Counted from the stretch's first letter, positions 50,307 to 59,799 are shown. The stretch: DNA of 64,000 nucleotides from RGIG1927 sp045546275 (GCA_045546275.1 JAZQCM010000015.1:1-64000), one strand, 5' to 3'. Made by a program: numbers and translations. Notes: generated by a model from the letters alone, not told the origin.

Positions 50307-53300
50307 CAGCCCTTATATGCCACGCACAAAGGTTTTAAATTGTCCTTTTTATTCCAAAGAAAAACCCTTAAGCCTTCTTTTGAAACAGCACTGTCAAAGT
50401 CTATTGGAATAGTGTCGCTTTTTCCCGACAAAAGGGAAAAGCTTTGTGTTTTAACTGTGTTCTGGTAAGAGGCTATAAGATAATAATTCTCTTCAAGTGC
50501 GGTGTTGTTTGAAATTGTCACATTTACCCTTTTGCCTGTTACCTCAACCTTGTCAATGGATGAGGACGGATTTGAAAGGAGGTAAATTTCATCCTCACTA
50601 AGTGCACTGTTGTACAGAGATACAAAGTCAATATAGCCATTCAAGTCGGGATTTTCACGGGATGTGTAGTCGTAGTGAGTATCCCACCATTGGGTTCTTC
50701 CTATGTAGTTACGAGTGTTTTGTCCCAAAAGCTCAATTGCTTCTGTTTCAATGGTTTTACCCTCCATAACCTTAACACCATCAAGATAAATGGCGGTTGT
50801 GTGGGTAGGTGCATCGTAGGAATAAGCAACTGTGTGCCAGGTGTTGGCAGTGAGCTTTTTGTCAGAGGTTACAAACTGTGTTGTGCCGCCGTCAAGCTTA
50901 ATACCTGCGGATAAATCGGCGGTTAATCTTCCCAGAAGGGAGTTGTTGCCACCTGAACCAAAATCGTAAAGGCGGTAATCTGTTGAAACATCGGAAAGCT
51001 TAACCTTGCCAACAAAGGTGTAGCTTCTAAGAGTTTTTAAAATGCCGTCGGGTGCAATAAGATAGCTGTTGGTTTCAAGCACACGGCTGTTTTTCATTCC
51101 ATTTTCACTAAGGTCTAAAATGCCGCCCTGAATCTTTCCCGAGGAGCCCATAAGGCGAGCATCGTTGCCGTTTTCCGACTTGTCCTTTACCATTTTCTGT
51201 CCGTCGGCTTCGTAAATATCAGCTTCGTTAAATTCATAGGAGAAAACAAGGTTTTCGTTAATGGAAGCTTTGGGATAAACGGTTAATTCATAATCCTTTG
51301 TAAATTCCTGCCCTGAAAAAGTAAGTGTGGCAGATACTGTAACCTTTGTAACAGTATCGGGGCGGATTAATGAGCCGTCCTCTTTAATAACTGTTGTATC
51401 GGAGCTTTTCCAGGTTACGGTTGCACCGTTTACACTTCTTTCACGGAAGGCAACGTCGGTAACCACTCTGTCGCAGTTTATAATGTCAATTGACTCAAAG
51501 TCACTTGCAGGGTCATAGCCTGTAAGTGTGCTCCAGGTGTTAACACGGTTGGTGTAGCCGTACTTTACAGCGCCGTTACTTGGAAGAAAGTCCTTTTTAT
51601 TTGCCCAGTAATAGTATTCGCCTGAAAGCCACACAAGGTACACCTTGTCGGTGGAGGTGGAATTTTCAACCACGTAGGGGCGGAAGTTATTTTCGGGTGA
51701 ATTTTTTGTAACAGCAGTTTTGGAAATCACTTCGCCGTTAGAGAGTACATACTTATAAATTTCGTAGAAGGTGCCGTAAATGCCTTCAACAGGAATTGCT
51801 GCAAAAACAATGTTGGGGTCATTATGGTCAAAGCACAAGCCGCCTGAGTAGCATTTTTCGGCGCCCTTTGTGTTGTCGTGGAACCACTGTCCGCCGTCAT
51901 CAATGTAGGTTATTTGCCAATCGGCTCCTGTCCAGTAAGCCTGATAATAAAGGTGGGACTTTTTGTCGGAACTTATACCAACATACAAAACTACAGGGTT
52001 ACCGTTTTTGTCAAGCTCAATTTCCCAGTTCCAGTTGCGTTTAGCTTCTGTCCGGTTTACCACAATTGTATTGTCGGTTTCTGTGTTTGTGATTTTAAAG
52101 GGAGATGAGGTTATATCGCTGAGTACTTCTCCTGTAACAGAATTTAAGGTTAAGCTGTTAATGTCAATGTATGAGCAATAAAGGGTGTTTGTTTCAGCAT
52201 TGTCGGGGTGAGCGTAGGTGTAGGAAACATAAATTTTATCCTTACCGTTTGAGGTGTATTTTGTGTAGGGTCGTTTATTTGTTTCGCTTTCCGAAAAGCG
52301 GGCGTCAATAATCATTGTAGGCTCAAGCAAAAATTCCACGTTGTCATTTTCATCGGGAAGAGAAAGCTTTGCCATTGTAGGCTGCCATGCGGTTCCTCTC
52401 CAGAAAAGATAAAAACAATCGGGTGTGTCACTCATGTAAAAGGGAGTGGGGTATGTAACAGTGTCGTAGCCCTGGGTGGACACTGTTTTTTCTTCGCCAA
52501 AGGAGGATATGTCGTTGGGGTTTTCACTTATTTTGTAGTAGAAGCACTCTTCCTCAGTGTGGCGTGAATAAATAACCATCACCCTGTGGTCGGGAAGAAT
52601 AAAGAGTGCAGGGTTCGAATGGTCATCAGCTGTAAAGCCTGTTTGCACAAAAACCTGCTTGTAGGTATCGGTTAAATTGTCGTACTGAGTTGCTTTAATA
52701 TTGCCCTTGTTGTCAATGTAGGCAACATAGGTTTTATCACTGCCATTTTCCCGGTCAATATCACGGATTGCTCGGGGGTCTAAGCACCAGTTCCAACCGC
52801 CTTCTTCCGCCAAAACGGAGGTGCCCATGTTTTCGCCCTGCTTGTGGTACACAAGGATAATTTCGTTTTCGCCATTTTCCGAAACTGTTATGTGAAGGGT
52901 GGAAAGGGTTTTGTCATACACAAAAACGCCCTTTTCGTTGTCGATTATTTTTTCGGGAGTGTCCATGAAATAGTAGTCGCCTGCCAAACAGTCCGAAATT
53001 GTGTATTGGGGTTCAATTTCGTTTCCGTTGGTATCAACTGTTTTAACAGTAACAGGGCAAAGGGTGTAGTTTTCATCGGTGGTATAGCGCAAATCAATTG
53101 CCATGGCGTTAAAGCTGTCGCCGTCCTTTGTGGCAAAAACCGTTGCGGCTGTGTCGGCAATCATTCTTAATGAAAACACCTTGTCAGATTTTCGACAATA
53201 ATCGGTTATATCAACACTTATCCATGCGCCTGTAGTTCCCGACTGAATGGGGATTGAACAAATAAGCTCGTCTGTGTAAGAGGGAGCGTTGTTCCAGTTT

Positions 53301-54439
53301 AATGTTTTTTCGCTCCAGGTGCTGTTTTCGGTGGGGTACACGCTTATAATTCTTTCGCCGGGGTTTGTGGCACTTGTAACGTAGCCAACAAGGCGAGCAG
53401 AGGTTATAAAGGTGTAGGGAATGTGGGTGGCATCAAATTTCACAAAGCCATCACGCCTTGCAGCAGCGCCCGAGGAGCCAAGGTTCATACTAATCTGTAG
53501 TTTGTCAGGCTCTTCGGTGTTAAAAATATCTGTTGCATCGTTTTGCTTTGCAAAGGTGTCCTCCACTACGGGAATAATTGTTTTAAAAACGCCCTCGGGA
53601 GTTATCATAGGGTCGTCGTAGTACAAAACAATTTCGTTAACTCCGTCTTCGGTAACGGTAATTTCAGTTACGGACTTTTCCTTGTTAAACTCGTAGTTTG
53701 TTCCCTGATAGCTGATAATCTTTGGAATATCGTGAGGGTAGTTATAAACACCTGTTGAAATTGACTGCATTGTAACACTTCGTGCAATTGTGTTATCCTG
53801 CTCGTTTAAATATTTTACCGTAACAGGTGCAACAGTATTCTCCGAGGTAAAGCTAACCTCTAATGATGGCGAATACAAGGTTTCTCTTGAGTCAATTTTT
53901 GTGGCACCTGTGTCACTTGACAGCATAAATGAAAATACGCCCTCGGAAAAATGCTCCTTAACAAAATCTGTTACATCAATTGTAATCCATATATCCTTGT
54001 TTGCATTTTTAACGTATTTCTGAAGATATGTGGTTATTGCGTCGGTGGTGGGCATGGGAGCACTGTTCCATGTTAAGGTGGATTCACTCCAGTCCGATGC
54101 AACGGGAAAAACTGTTATTGTTCGGTCGGCTTTGTTGGAAACTGTGTTTATGTGCATTTTTAACTTGGCACTTGTAAGAGTGGTCAAATCATATGAGCGC
54201 ACATCAAACTTTAAATACACATTCCTGTTTGCCGCTGCAGGCTTACTTCCGCCTGTGTTGGATGTGGTAATAAGGGATGCATTCATGCTTCCCACTGCGG
54301 TGTCAGGGTCACTTTCTTCACTGTAGCTGTCTTCGCTTACCATAATAGAGCAGCTCACACTTGCCGCACTTGCACTAAATGGCACAAAAAGAGTTGCCAG
54401 TAAAGAAAATGCCGTAATTAACGCTAAAAACTTTTTCAT
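50306..54439 (-). CDS. giant secreted multidomain protein (CBM96/DNRLRE, BNR_4, LamG)
   Basis: A 1377-residue exported protein with signal peptide (residues 1-26). Order: a DNRLRE/CBM96-like module (about 35-190; STLTWNSAPMPTTD), a MucBP-like repeat (VTVKYLNEQDNTIARSV), a second DNRLRE module (KTLNWNNAPSYTDEL), a second MucBP-like repeat (CPVTVKTVDTNGNEIEP), a BNR_4 beta-propeller (about 550-980; EGGWNWCLDPRAIRD, YIDNKGNIKATQYD, DDHSNPALFILPDHRVMVIYS, cut here), a bacterial Ig-like domain, and a LamG domain (about 1115-1310; TANTWHTVAYSYD, IYLDGVKVMEG). It probably binds and perhaps cleaves a polysaccharide; BNR_4 proteins include lyases. No SLH or sortase anchor is seen. GGAGG lies 7 nt before the ATG. 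Confidence 0.88.
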   Translation of the reverse strand: MKKFLALITAFSLLATLFVPFSASAASVSCSIMVSEDSYSEESDPDTAVGSMNASLITTSNTGGSKPAAANRNVYLKFDVRSYDLTTLTSAKLKMHINTVSNKADRTITVFPVASDWSESTLTWNSAPMPTTDAITTYLQKYVKNANKDIWITIDVTDFVKEHFSEGVFSFMLSSDTGATKIDSRETLYSPSLEVSFTSENTVAPVTVKYLNEQDNTIARSVTMQSISTGVYNYPHDIPKIISYQGTNYEFNKEKSVTEITVTEDGVNEIVLYYDDPMITPEGVFKTIIPVVEDTFAKQNDATDIFNTEEPDKLQISMNLGSSGAAARRDGFVKFDATHIPYTFITSARLVGYVTSATNPGERIISVYPTENSTWSEKTLNWNNAPSYTDELICSIPIQSGTTGAWISVDITDYCRKSDKVFSLRMIADTAATVFATKDGDSFNAMAIDLRYTTDENYTLCPVTVKTVDTNGNEIEPQYTISDCLAGDYYFMDTPEKIIDNEKGVFVYDKTLSTLHITVSENGENEIILVYHKQGENMGTSVLAEEGGWNWCLDPRAIRDIDRENGSDKTYVAYIDNKGNIKATQYDNLTDTYKQVFVQTGFTADDHSNPALFILPDHRVMVIYSRHTEEECFYYKISENPNDISSFGEEKTVSTQGYDTVTYPTPFYMSDTPDCFYLFWRGTAWQPTMAKLSLPDENDNVEFLLEPTMIIDARFSESETNKRPYTKYTSNGKDKIYVSYTYAHPDNAETNTLYCSYIDINSLTLNSVTGEVLSDITSSPFKITNTETDNTIVVNRTEAKRNWNWEIELDKNGNPVVLYVGISSDKKSHLYYQAYWTGADWQITYIDDGGQWFHDNTKGAEKCYSGGLCFDHNDPNIVFAAIPVEGIYGTFYEIYKYVLSNGEVISKTAVTKNSPENNFRPYVVENSTSTDKVYLVWLSGEYYYWANKKDFLPSNGAVKYGYTNRVNTWSTLTGYDPASDFESIDIINCDRVVTDVAFRERSVNGATVTWKSSDTTVIKEDGSLIRPDTVTKVTVSATLTFSGQEFTKDYELTVYPKASINENLVFSYEFNEADIYEADGQKMVKDKSENGNDARLMGSSGKIQGGILDLSENGMKNSRVLETNSYLIAPDGILKTLRSYTFVGKVKLSDVSTDYRLYDFGSGGNNSLLGRLTADLSAGIKLDGGTTQFVTSDKKLTANTWHTVAYSYDAPTHTTAIYLDGVKVMEGKTIETEAIELLGQNTRNYIGRTQWWDTHYDYTSRENPDLNGYIDFVSLYNSALSEDEIYLLSNPSSSIDKVEVTGKRVNVTISNNTALEENYYLIASYQNTVKTQSFSLLSGKSDTIPIDFDSAVSKEGLRVFLWNKKDNLKPLCVAYKG

Positions 54440-54548
54440 TTCATCGCCTCCAATATATCGATTCAATTATACTACCATTATTTTTTTACTGCAATATGCA
54501 GTTGCAGTTTTTTCTGTAAATAATGTGTAAATAAAAAGAAGAAAAATA

Positions 54549-54578
54549 TTGCAATTATGTAAGAATATGTGTTATAAT
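54549..54578 (+). promoter_or_regulatory. promoter for pgk
   Basis: TTGCAA (54549-54554), 18-nt spacer, TATAAT (54573-54578), 39 nt before the pgk start. Confidence 0.75.
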
Positions 54579-54616
54579 AACTACATGTGAAAAAAATATT
54601 TTATGAGGTGATAGTT

Positions 54617-55798
54617 ATGTTAAACAAGAAAACACTTGAAGATGTTGAAGTAAGAGGTAAAAGAGTCCTCGTTCGTTGTGACTTCAACGTTCCCCTTGAT
54701 GCAGAAGGCAATATCACAGATGAAAACAGAATTGTTGGCGCTATGCCCACAATCAACTATCTTGTAGAAAACGGCGCAAAGGTTATTCTTTGCTCTCATA
54801 TGGGTAAGCCCAAGGGTGAACCCGTTCCTTCCATGAGTCTTGCACCTGTTGCAAAGAGACTTTCCGAAAAGCTTGGTAAGGAAGTAGTTTTTGCTGCTGA
54901 CGACACAGTTGTTGGCGACAATGCAAAGGCAGCTGTAGCTGCAATGAACGACGGTGACGTTGTTCTTCTTGAAAACACACGTTACAGAAAAGAAGAAACA
55001 AAGAACGTTGCTGAATTTTCTGCTGAACTTGCATCTTTGGCAGACGTATTTGTAAACGATGCTTTCGGTACAGCTCACCGTGCACACTGCTCCAACGTTG
55101 GTGTTGCTGAACACCTTCCTGCTGTAGGCGGTTACCTTATCAATAAGGAAATCGAATTTTTGGGCAATGCAGTTAATAACCCCGTTCGTCCCTTAGTAGC
55201 AGTACTTGGCGGTTCCAAGGTTTCAAGTAAGATTTCCGTTATCGAAAACCTTCTTAAGAAGGTTGACAAGCTTATCATCGGTGGTGGCATGGCTTACACA
55301 TTCAAGGCAGCTATGGGTCAGAAAACAGGTAACTCTCTTCTTGAAACAGATTATATTGAATATGCAAAGAAGATGCTCGATGAAGCAGGCGACAAGATTG
55401 TTCTTCCCATCGACACAGTTGTAGCAGACGATTTCAATAACGATGCTAACACACAGGTTGTTGAAGGCGATATTCCCGATGGTTGGGAAGGCTTGGACAT
55501 CGGTCCTAAGAGTATTGCTCTCTTTAAGGAAACTCTTAAGGATGCAAAGACTGTTGTTTGGAACGGACCTATGGGCGTATTCGAAATGAGTAACTTTGCT
55601 AAGGGTACCAACGAAATCGCTTCCATGCTCGCTGAACTTGATGCTGTTACAGTTATCGGCGGCGGCGATAGCGTTGCAGCTGTTAACCAGGCAGGCTTGG
55701 GCGACAAGATGAGTCACATCTCCACAGGTGGCGGTGCTTCTCTTGAATTCCTTGAAGGTAAGGAACTTCCCGGTATCGTAGCATTACTTGATAAATAA
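54617..55798 (+). CDS. pgk: phosphoglycerate kinase
   Basis: A 393-residue glycolytic kinase that makes ATP from 1,3-bisphosphoglycerate and yields 3-phosphoglycerate. N-terminal substrate site RVLVRCDFNVPLD, then SHMGKPKG, the hinge-region VAVLGGSKVSSKISVI, and the nucleotide-binding WNGPMGVFE and GGGDSVAAV are all present. The length is typical. The ATG at 54617 has GAGGTGAT upstream; ten more in-frame codons lie upstream without support. It starts the pgk-tpiA-gpmI run; codon use is strongly biased toward AAG, GTT and CTT compared with neighbouring genes, as expected for high expression. Confidence 0.97.
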   Translation: MLNKKTLEDVEVRGKRVLVRCDFNVPLDAEGNITDENRIVGAMPTINYLVENGAKVILCSHMGKPKGEPVPSMSLAPVAKRLSEKLGKEVVFAADDTVVGDNAKAAVAAMNDGDVVLLENTRYRKEETKNVAEFSAELASLADVFVNDAFGTAHRAHCSNVGVAEHLPAVGGYLINKEIEFLGNAVNNPVRPLVAVLGGSKVSSKISVIENLLKKVDKLIIGGGMAYTFKAAMGQKTGNSLLETDYIEYAKKMLDEAGDKIVLPIDTVVADDFNNDANTQVVEGDIPDGWEGLDIGPKSIALFKETLKDAKTVVWNGPMGVFEMSNFAKGTNEIASMLAELDAVTVIGGGDSVAAVNQAGLGDKMSHISTGGGASLEFLEGKELPGIVALLDK

Positions 55799-55808
55799 TT
55801 TTTAAAAT

Positions 55809-55844
55809 AAAGCGGTCACACGCAGAGCGCGTGACCGCTTTTGA
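55809..55844 (+). terminator. hairpin between pgk and tpiA
   Basis: AAAGCGGTCAC (55809-55819) pairs with GTGACCGCTTT (55831-55841), extended by CGC/GCG inside. The T run is short, so it may be a partial terminator or an mRNA-stabilising stem that sets the pgk:tpiA ratio. Confidence 0.7.
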
Positions 55845-55871
55845 TGAATAATAGAAAGGATGAATTTTATT

Positions 55872-56621
55872 ATGGCAAGAAAAATTTTAGCAGCAGGTAA
55901 CTGGAAAATGAATATGACACCCTCTGAAGCAAAGCAGCTTATCACAGAGCTTGTTGAAAAGTGCAAGGGTGCAAAGAACGATGTTTTGGTATGTCCTCCC
56001 TTGGTTGACCTTCCTGCAGTTTTGGAAATTGCAAAGGGCACAAACGTAAAGGTTGGCGCACAGAACTTCTACTACATGGACAAGGGTGCTTACACAGGTG
56101 AAGTAAGTGCTGACATGTTAAAGGATTTAGGCGTTGAATATGTTATTATCGGTCACAGTGAAAGACGTGAATACTTCTCGGAAACTGATGAAATCATCAA
56201 CAAGAAGGTTACAAAGGCGCTCGAAAAGGGTCTTATCCCTGTTCTTTGCTGTGGTGAAAGCCTTCAGCAGAGAGAAGATAATGTAACATTTGACTTTATC
56301 CGCACACAGATTAAGATTGCTCTCCGCGGTGTGTCCCGTGAAGACATGACAAAGATTGTTATTGCTTACGAACCCATCTGGGCTATTGGTACAGGTAAGG
56401 TTGCTACAAGCGAACAGGCAAATGAAGTTTGTGCTGATATCCGTAACTGCCTTGCAGCTATCTACGACCAGGAAACAGCTGACAACACAACTATTCTCTA
56501 TGGTGGTAGCGTAAACAAGGACTGTGCTGCTGAGCTTTTCGCAATGAGCGACATTGACGGCGGTCTTGTTGGCGGTGCTTCACTTAAGAGTGAAGACTTC
56601 TCCATCATTGCAAATGCGTAA
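55872..56621 (+). CDS. tpiA: triosephosphate isomerase
   Basis: A 249-residue TIM-barrel enzyme interconverting dihydroxyacetone phosphate and glyceraldehyde 3-phosphate. The substrate lysine is in AAGNWKMN, the catalytic His in VIIGHSERREYF, the catalytic Glu in VIAYEPIWAIGTGK (with the flexible loop 6 after it), and the phosphate-binding GGSVN near the C terminus. The ATG at 55872 has AAAGGATG upstream. It lies between two hairpins in the glycolytic run. Identification is certain. Confidence 0.98.
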   Translation: MARKILAAGNWKMNMTPSEAKQLITELVEKCKGAKNDVLVCPPLVDLPAVLEIAKGTNVKVGAQNFYYMDKGAYTGEVSADMLKDLGVEYVIIGHSERREYFSETDEIINKKVTKALEKGLIPVLCCGESLQQREDNVTFDFIRTQIKIALRGVSREDMTKIVIAYEPIWAIGTGKVATSEQANEVCADIRNCLAAIYDQETADNTTILYGGSVNKDCAAELFAMSDIDGGLVGGASLKSEDFSIIANA

Positions 56622-56663
56622 AATCTTCCGCCATCTTGCACTTTTACGCAATTTAAAGAAAAC

Positions 56664-56693
56664 AAACAAACTCCGCATTGCGGAGTTTGTTTT
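56664..56693 (+). terminator. hairpin between tpiA and gpmI
   Basis: AAACAAACTCCGC (56664-56676), ATT loop, GCGGAGTTTGTTT (56680-56692), then TTGAAC. A weaker GCGTAAAA/TTTTACGC pairing lies just upstream, beginning inside the last tpiA codons. Confidence 0.8.
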
Positions 56694-56713
56694 GAACGGA
56701 AAGGATAATTACT

Positions 56714-58228
56714 ATGAGTAAAAAACCTGTTGCGCTTATCATCATGGACGGTTATGGTATTAACAAGTCTACTGAGGGTAACGCTATTTATGAGGCAAAA
56801 ACTCCTAACCTTGACAAGTATTTTAAAGAATGTGCAAACACAACAATTGCAGCCTCCGGTCTTGACGTTGGTCTTCCTGACGGTCAGATGGGCAACAGCG
56901 AGGTTGGCCACACAAACATTGGTGCAGGCAGAGTTGTTTACCAAATGCTTGTTAAGATTACAAAGGACATAGAAGACGGTACAATTTTAAAGAACAAGGC
57001 TCTTTGCGACGCTATGGAAAACGCAAAGGGTAAGGCATTGCACCTTATGGGTCTTCTTTCTCCCGGTGGTGTACATTCCCACAACACACACCTTTACGGT
57101 CTTATTAAGATGGCAAAGGGTATGGGCGTTGAAAAGGTTTATGTTCACACATTCTTAGACGGACGTGACGTTCCTCCTTCCTCTGCTGCTGAATATATGG
57201 CAGAATTGCAGGAAGAAATCAATAAAATCGGTCTTGGCTCCATTGCAACAGTTGCAGGCAGATTTTACGCAATGGACCGTGACAACGCATGGGACAGAGT
57301 TGAAAAGGCATATGCTGCACTTGTTTACGGCGAAGGCGTGGAAGAAAATGATGCAGTTGAGGCTGTTAAAAATTCCTATGCAAACGGCGTAACTGACGAA
57401 TTTATGCTTCCCACAGTATGCGACAAGGAAGGAATGATTAAAGAAGGCGACTCTGTTATCTTCTTTAACTTCCGTCCCGACAGAGCAAGACAGCTCACAA
57501 GAACTTTCGTTGACCCTGCATTCAGCGGCTTTGAAAGAAGAGGCGGCTATTTCCCCGTACATTTTGTATGTATGGCTCAGTACGATGCTGAAATGCCCAA
57601 CGTAACAGTTGCATATCCCCCCGAAGAATTAACAATGACACTTGGTGAATACCTTTCAAAGAAAAACCTTACTCAGCTTAGAATTGCTGAAACACAGAAG
57701 TATGCTCACGTAACATTCTTCTTCAACGGCGGTGAAGAAAAGCAGTTTGAGGGCGAAGACAGAATTCTTATCAAGTCACCCGATGTTGAAACCTTTGATA
57801 TGAAACCCGAAATGAGCGCATACGAGGTTTGCGACGCGGTTTTGGAGGCAATTGAAGCAGATAAGTTTGATGTTATCATTCTTAACTACGCAAACTGTGA
57901 CATGGTTGGTCACACAGGTATCATTCCTGCGGCAGTTGCAGCTGTTGAAGCTGTTGACACCTGCGTAGGCAAAATGGTGGATGCAATTTTGGCAAAGGGC
58001 GGCGTGGCTTGTATCACAGCTGACCATGGTAATGCTGACCAGATGATTGACCCCGACACAAAGGGTCCCTTCACAGCACACACAACAAATCCTGTTCCCT
58101 TTATTGTAGTGGGCGAGGATTGCGAGCTTCGTGAGGGTGGCAGACTTGCCGACATTGCTCCTACAATGCTTCAGATTCTTGGAATTGAAAAGCCTTGTGA
58201 AATGACAGGCGAAAGTCTTATAAAATAA
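56714..58228 (+). CDS. gpmI: 2,3-bisphosphoglycerate-independent phosphoglycerate mutase
   Basis: A 504-residue manganese enzyme interconverting 3- and 2-phosphoglycerate. The metal-binding start LIIMDGYGIN, the phosphorylated serine in GQMGNSEVGHTNIGAGR, the HTFLDGRDVPPSSA and NFRPDRARQLTR blocks, and the second metal site in ITADHGNADQM and AHTTNPVPFIV are all in place. Alkaline-phosphatase-superfamily fold, typical length. An AAAGGATAA site precedes the ATG. A clear terminator follows, ending the glycolytic run. Confidence 0.98.
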   Translation: MSKKPVALIIMDGYGINKSTEGNAIYEAKTPNLDKYFKECANTTIAASGLDVGLPDGQMGNSEVGHTNIGAGRVVYQMLVKITKDIEDGTILKNKALCDAMENAKGKALHLMGLLSPGGVHSHNTHLYGLIKMAKGMGVEKVYVHTFLDGRDVPPSSAAEYMAELQEEINKIGLGSIATVAGRFYAMDRDNAWDRVEKAYAALVYGEGVEENDAVEAVKNSYANGVTDEFMLPTVCDKEGMIKEGDSVIFFNFRPDRARQLTRTFVDPAFSGFERRGGYFPVHFVCMAQYDAEMPNVTVAYPPEELTMTLGEYLSKKNLTQLRIAETQKYAHVTFFFNGGEEKQFEGEDRILIKSPDVETFDMKPEMSAYEVCDAVLEAIEADKFDVIILNYANCDMVGHTGIIPAAVAAVEAVDTCVGKMVDAILAKGGVACITADHGNADQMIDPDTKGPFTAHTTNPVPFIVVGEDCELREGGRLADIAPTMLQILGIEKPCEMTGESLIK

Positions 58229-58232
58229 AATT

Positions 58233-58258
58233 AAAGGGGGTGCGCAAGCACCCCTTTT
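58233..58258 (+). terminator. intrinsic terminator after gpmI
   Basis: AAAGGGGGTGC and GCACCCCTTTT form a stem with a GCAA loop (58233-58257), ending in a T run, 5 nt after the gpmI stop. Confidence 0.9.
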
Positions 58259-58276
58259 ATACTTTGCGGAGGATAT

Positions 58277-58876
58277 ATGAAGTTTAGTATTGATTACAGT
58301 CGTATATTTTTTGATAAATATCCTCTTGATTTGGAGGAAAAAAGAAAAAACGCACATTACATATTGAATAAAATCCTTTTGGAAACCATGGGCGAAGATA
58401 ACTTTTCAATTGAAGCTGATTTTGTCACAATAGGCGAAAACGATTTTGGCAAAATAATGGAGTTTATAAGCTCTCTGGAGATGTTGAAGGAGGAGTTTTT
58501 TATTCTTGTAAAAGAGGATAAAACAAAGCCCGAAATTGAAAAACCCAAGCGTGACAGCATTGAAGAATTTGTGTATAAAAATTATCAGTATTACTATCTT
58601 ACCCCAATGTATCTTTGCGACAAGCTTGAATTTAAAAGGCACGAAGCCGACAGTAAAATGCGCAAAAAGCACAATATGACCCTTGCCGCATTTATCAAAA
58701 AGGTAAGAGTGGAGAAGGCTTGTGAAATGCTTGACATGGGCTTTAACAACGAAAAAGCAGCTGAGCTTTCAGGCTTGGGCTCAGTAAAAACTCTCAGACA
58801 TGCATTCAAAAGCATTCTGGGCAAAATGCCAAGTGAGTATAAGGTGCGACAACTTGACATAAAATTGGACGAATGA
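58277..58876 (+). CDS. AraC-type transcriptional regulator with unusual N-terminal domain
   Basis: A 199-residue protein. The C-terminal half is an AraC/XylS double helix-turn-helix: FVYKNYQYYYLTPMYLCDKL begins the domain (about 95), FIKKVRVEKACEMLDMG is the linker helix, and AAELSGLGSVKTLRHAFKSI with GKMPSEYK is the second HTH. The N-terminal 85 residues (charged, helical, EKRKNAHYILNKILLET) are not a cupin and I do not recognise them. GGAGG precedes the ATG. The next gene has its own consensus promoter starting inside this gene's last codons, so this regulator could control the downstream LicD cluster; that is inference. Confidence 0.82.
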   Translation: MKFSIDYSRIFFDKYPLDLEEKRKNAHYILNKILLETMGEDNFSIEADFVTIGENDFGKIMEFISSLEMLKEEFFILVKEDKTKPEIEKPKRDSIEEFVYKNYQYYYLTPMYLCDKLEFKRHEADSKMRKKHNMTLAAFIKKVRVEKACEMLDMGFNNEKAAELSGLGSVKTLRHAFKSILGKMPSEYKVRQLDIKLDE

Positions 58877-58882
58877 TATAAT
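58854..58882 (+). promoter_or_regulatory. consensus promoter for licD-flippase-gpsA
   Basis: TTGACA (58854-58859), 17-nt spacer, TATAAT (58877-58882). It overlaps the last codons of the AraC-type gene and the transcript would begin about 38 nt before the LicD start. Confidence 0.85.
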
Positions 58883-58926
58883 TTAATATGTGAAACTGGG
58901 TTATTATATGAAATTGGCGGTGTGGT

Positions 58927-59799
58927 ATGGATAAGGACTTTTTAAAAGGTGAAACCCGTTGTGACTTTTTTGTTGACGAAACAATGAAAAAGGTGTGGCT
59001 TTGTGACATGGAGCTTTTAAAGGTAATGGAAAGCATATGTGAAAAGCATAATATTAAATGGTTTGCTGACGGTGGCACCCTTTTAGGTGCTGTAAGGCAC
59101 AAGGGTTTTATTCCATGGGATGACGACATTGATATTCAGATGCTCAGGAGCGATTACGACAAATTTATAGAAGCTTGTAAAAGTGAATTGAATGAGCCTT
59201 ACTTTTTGCAATGGTCGGGTAGTGAAAAAGGCTTTCAACCCTGGCATGCAAAGCTTCGTGACAACCAAACAACAGGCAGCACAAGATTTGAAAGTGAATG
59301 CTTTCCCGAATGGCACCGAGGTATTTTTATAGATATTTTTCCGCTTGACAATGTGCCCGATGGTAAAATAAGCTATTTTTTACATATGACTTATCTTAAA
59401 ATTTTCCGCCTGCTTCTTTTAGGCTTTGAGGTGCCCCGTTCGCCCTCAGCAAAGAAAATTTCCAAGATTTTTGCGTTTTTTGTGTTGGGTTTTTTAAACC
59501 TTTTCACAAGCCACGAAAAGCTTTGTGAAAAATATTTGAAAAAAGTTAAAAGTGTTAAAGGTAACACAAAAAAAGTTGGGGTAACTGCTTTTCGTCCGGG
59601 GGTAAAAAAGTATGAGTGGCGAAGAGAATTGTTTGAAAACACAGTTGAATTACCCTTTGAATGGCGTACTGTTACTTGCCCCGAAAATTATCATGAAAGA
59701 CTTAGCGTTCAGTACGGCGAGGATTATATGGTGTTTAAAAAAGGCACCGCGCAGCATACAACAATTTATTTTGACCCCGATAAACCCTACAATAAATGA
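58927..59799 (+). CDS. LicD-family phosphotransferase
   Basis: A 290-residue LicD protein. The nucleotidyltransferase-fold signature is clear: WFADGGTLLGAVRHKG followed by FIPWDDDIDIQML, with the metal-binding DDD. LicD enzymes attach phosphocholine or other phospho-alcohols to surface glycans or teichoic acid precursors. A hydrophobic patch near residues 180-205 may touch the membrane. It is the first gene after a consensus promoter and overlaps the flippase frame by only a few bases, so it belongs to a surface-glycan set. The exact donor and acceptor are unknown. Confidence 0.92.
   Translation: MDKDFLKGETRCDFFVDETMKKVWLCDMELLKVMESICEKHNIKWFADGGTLLGAVRHKGFIPWDDDIDIQMLRSDYDKFIEACKSELNEPYFLQWSGSEKGFQPWHAKLRDNQTTGSTRFESECFPEWHRGIFIDIFPLDNVPDGKISYFLHMTYLKIFRLLLLGFEVPRSPSAKKISKIFAFFVLGFLNLFTSHEKLCEKYLKKVKSVKGNTKKVGVTAFRPGVKKYEWRRELFENTVELPFEWRTVTCPENYHERLSVQYGEDYMVFKKGTAQHTTIYFDPDKPYNK

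Noticed and set aside
54620..55114. Minus-strand ORF opposite pgk
   Set aside because: Shadow of a highly biased coding gene; no family resemblance and no ribosome site.
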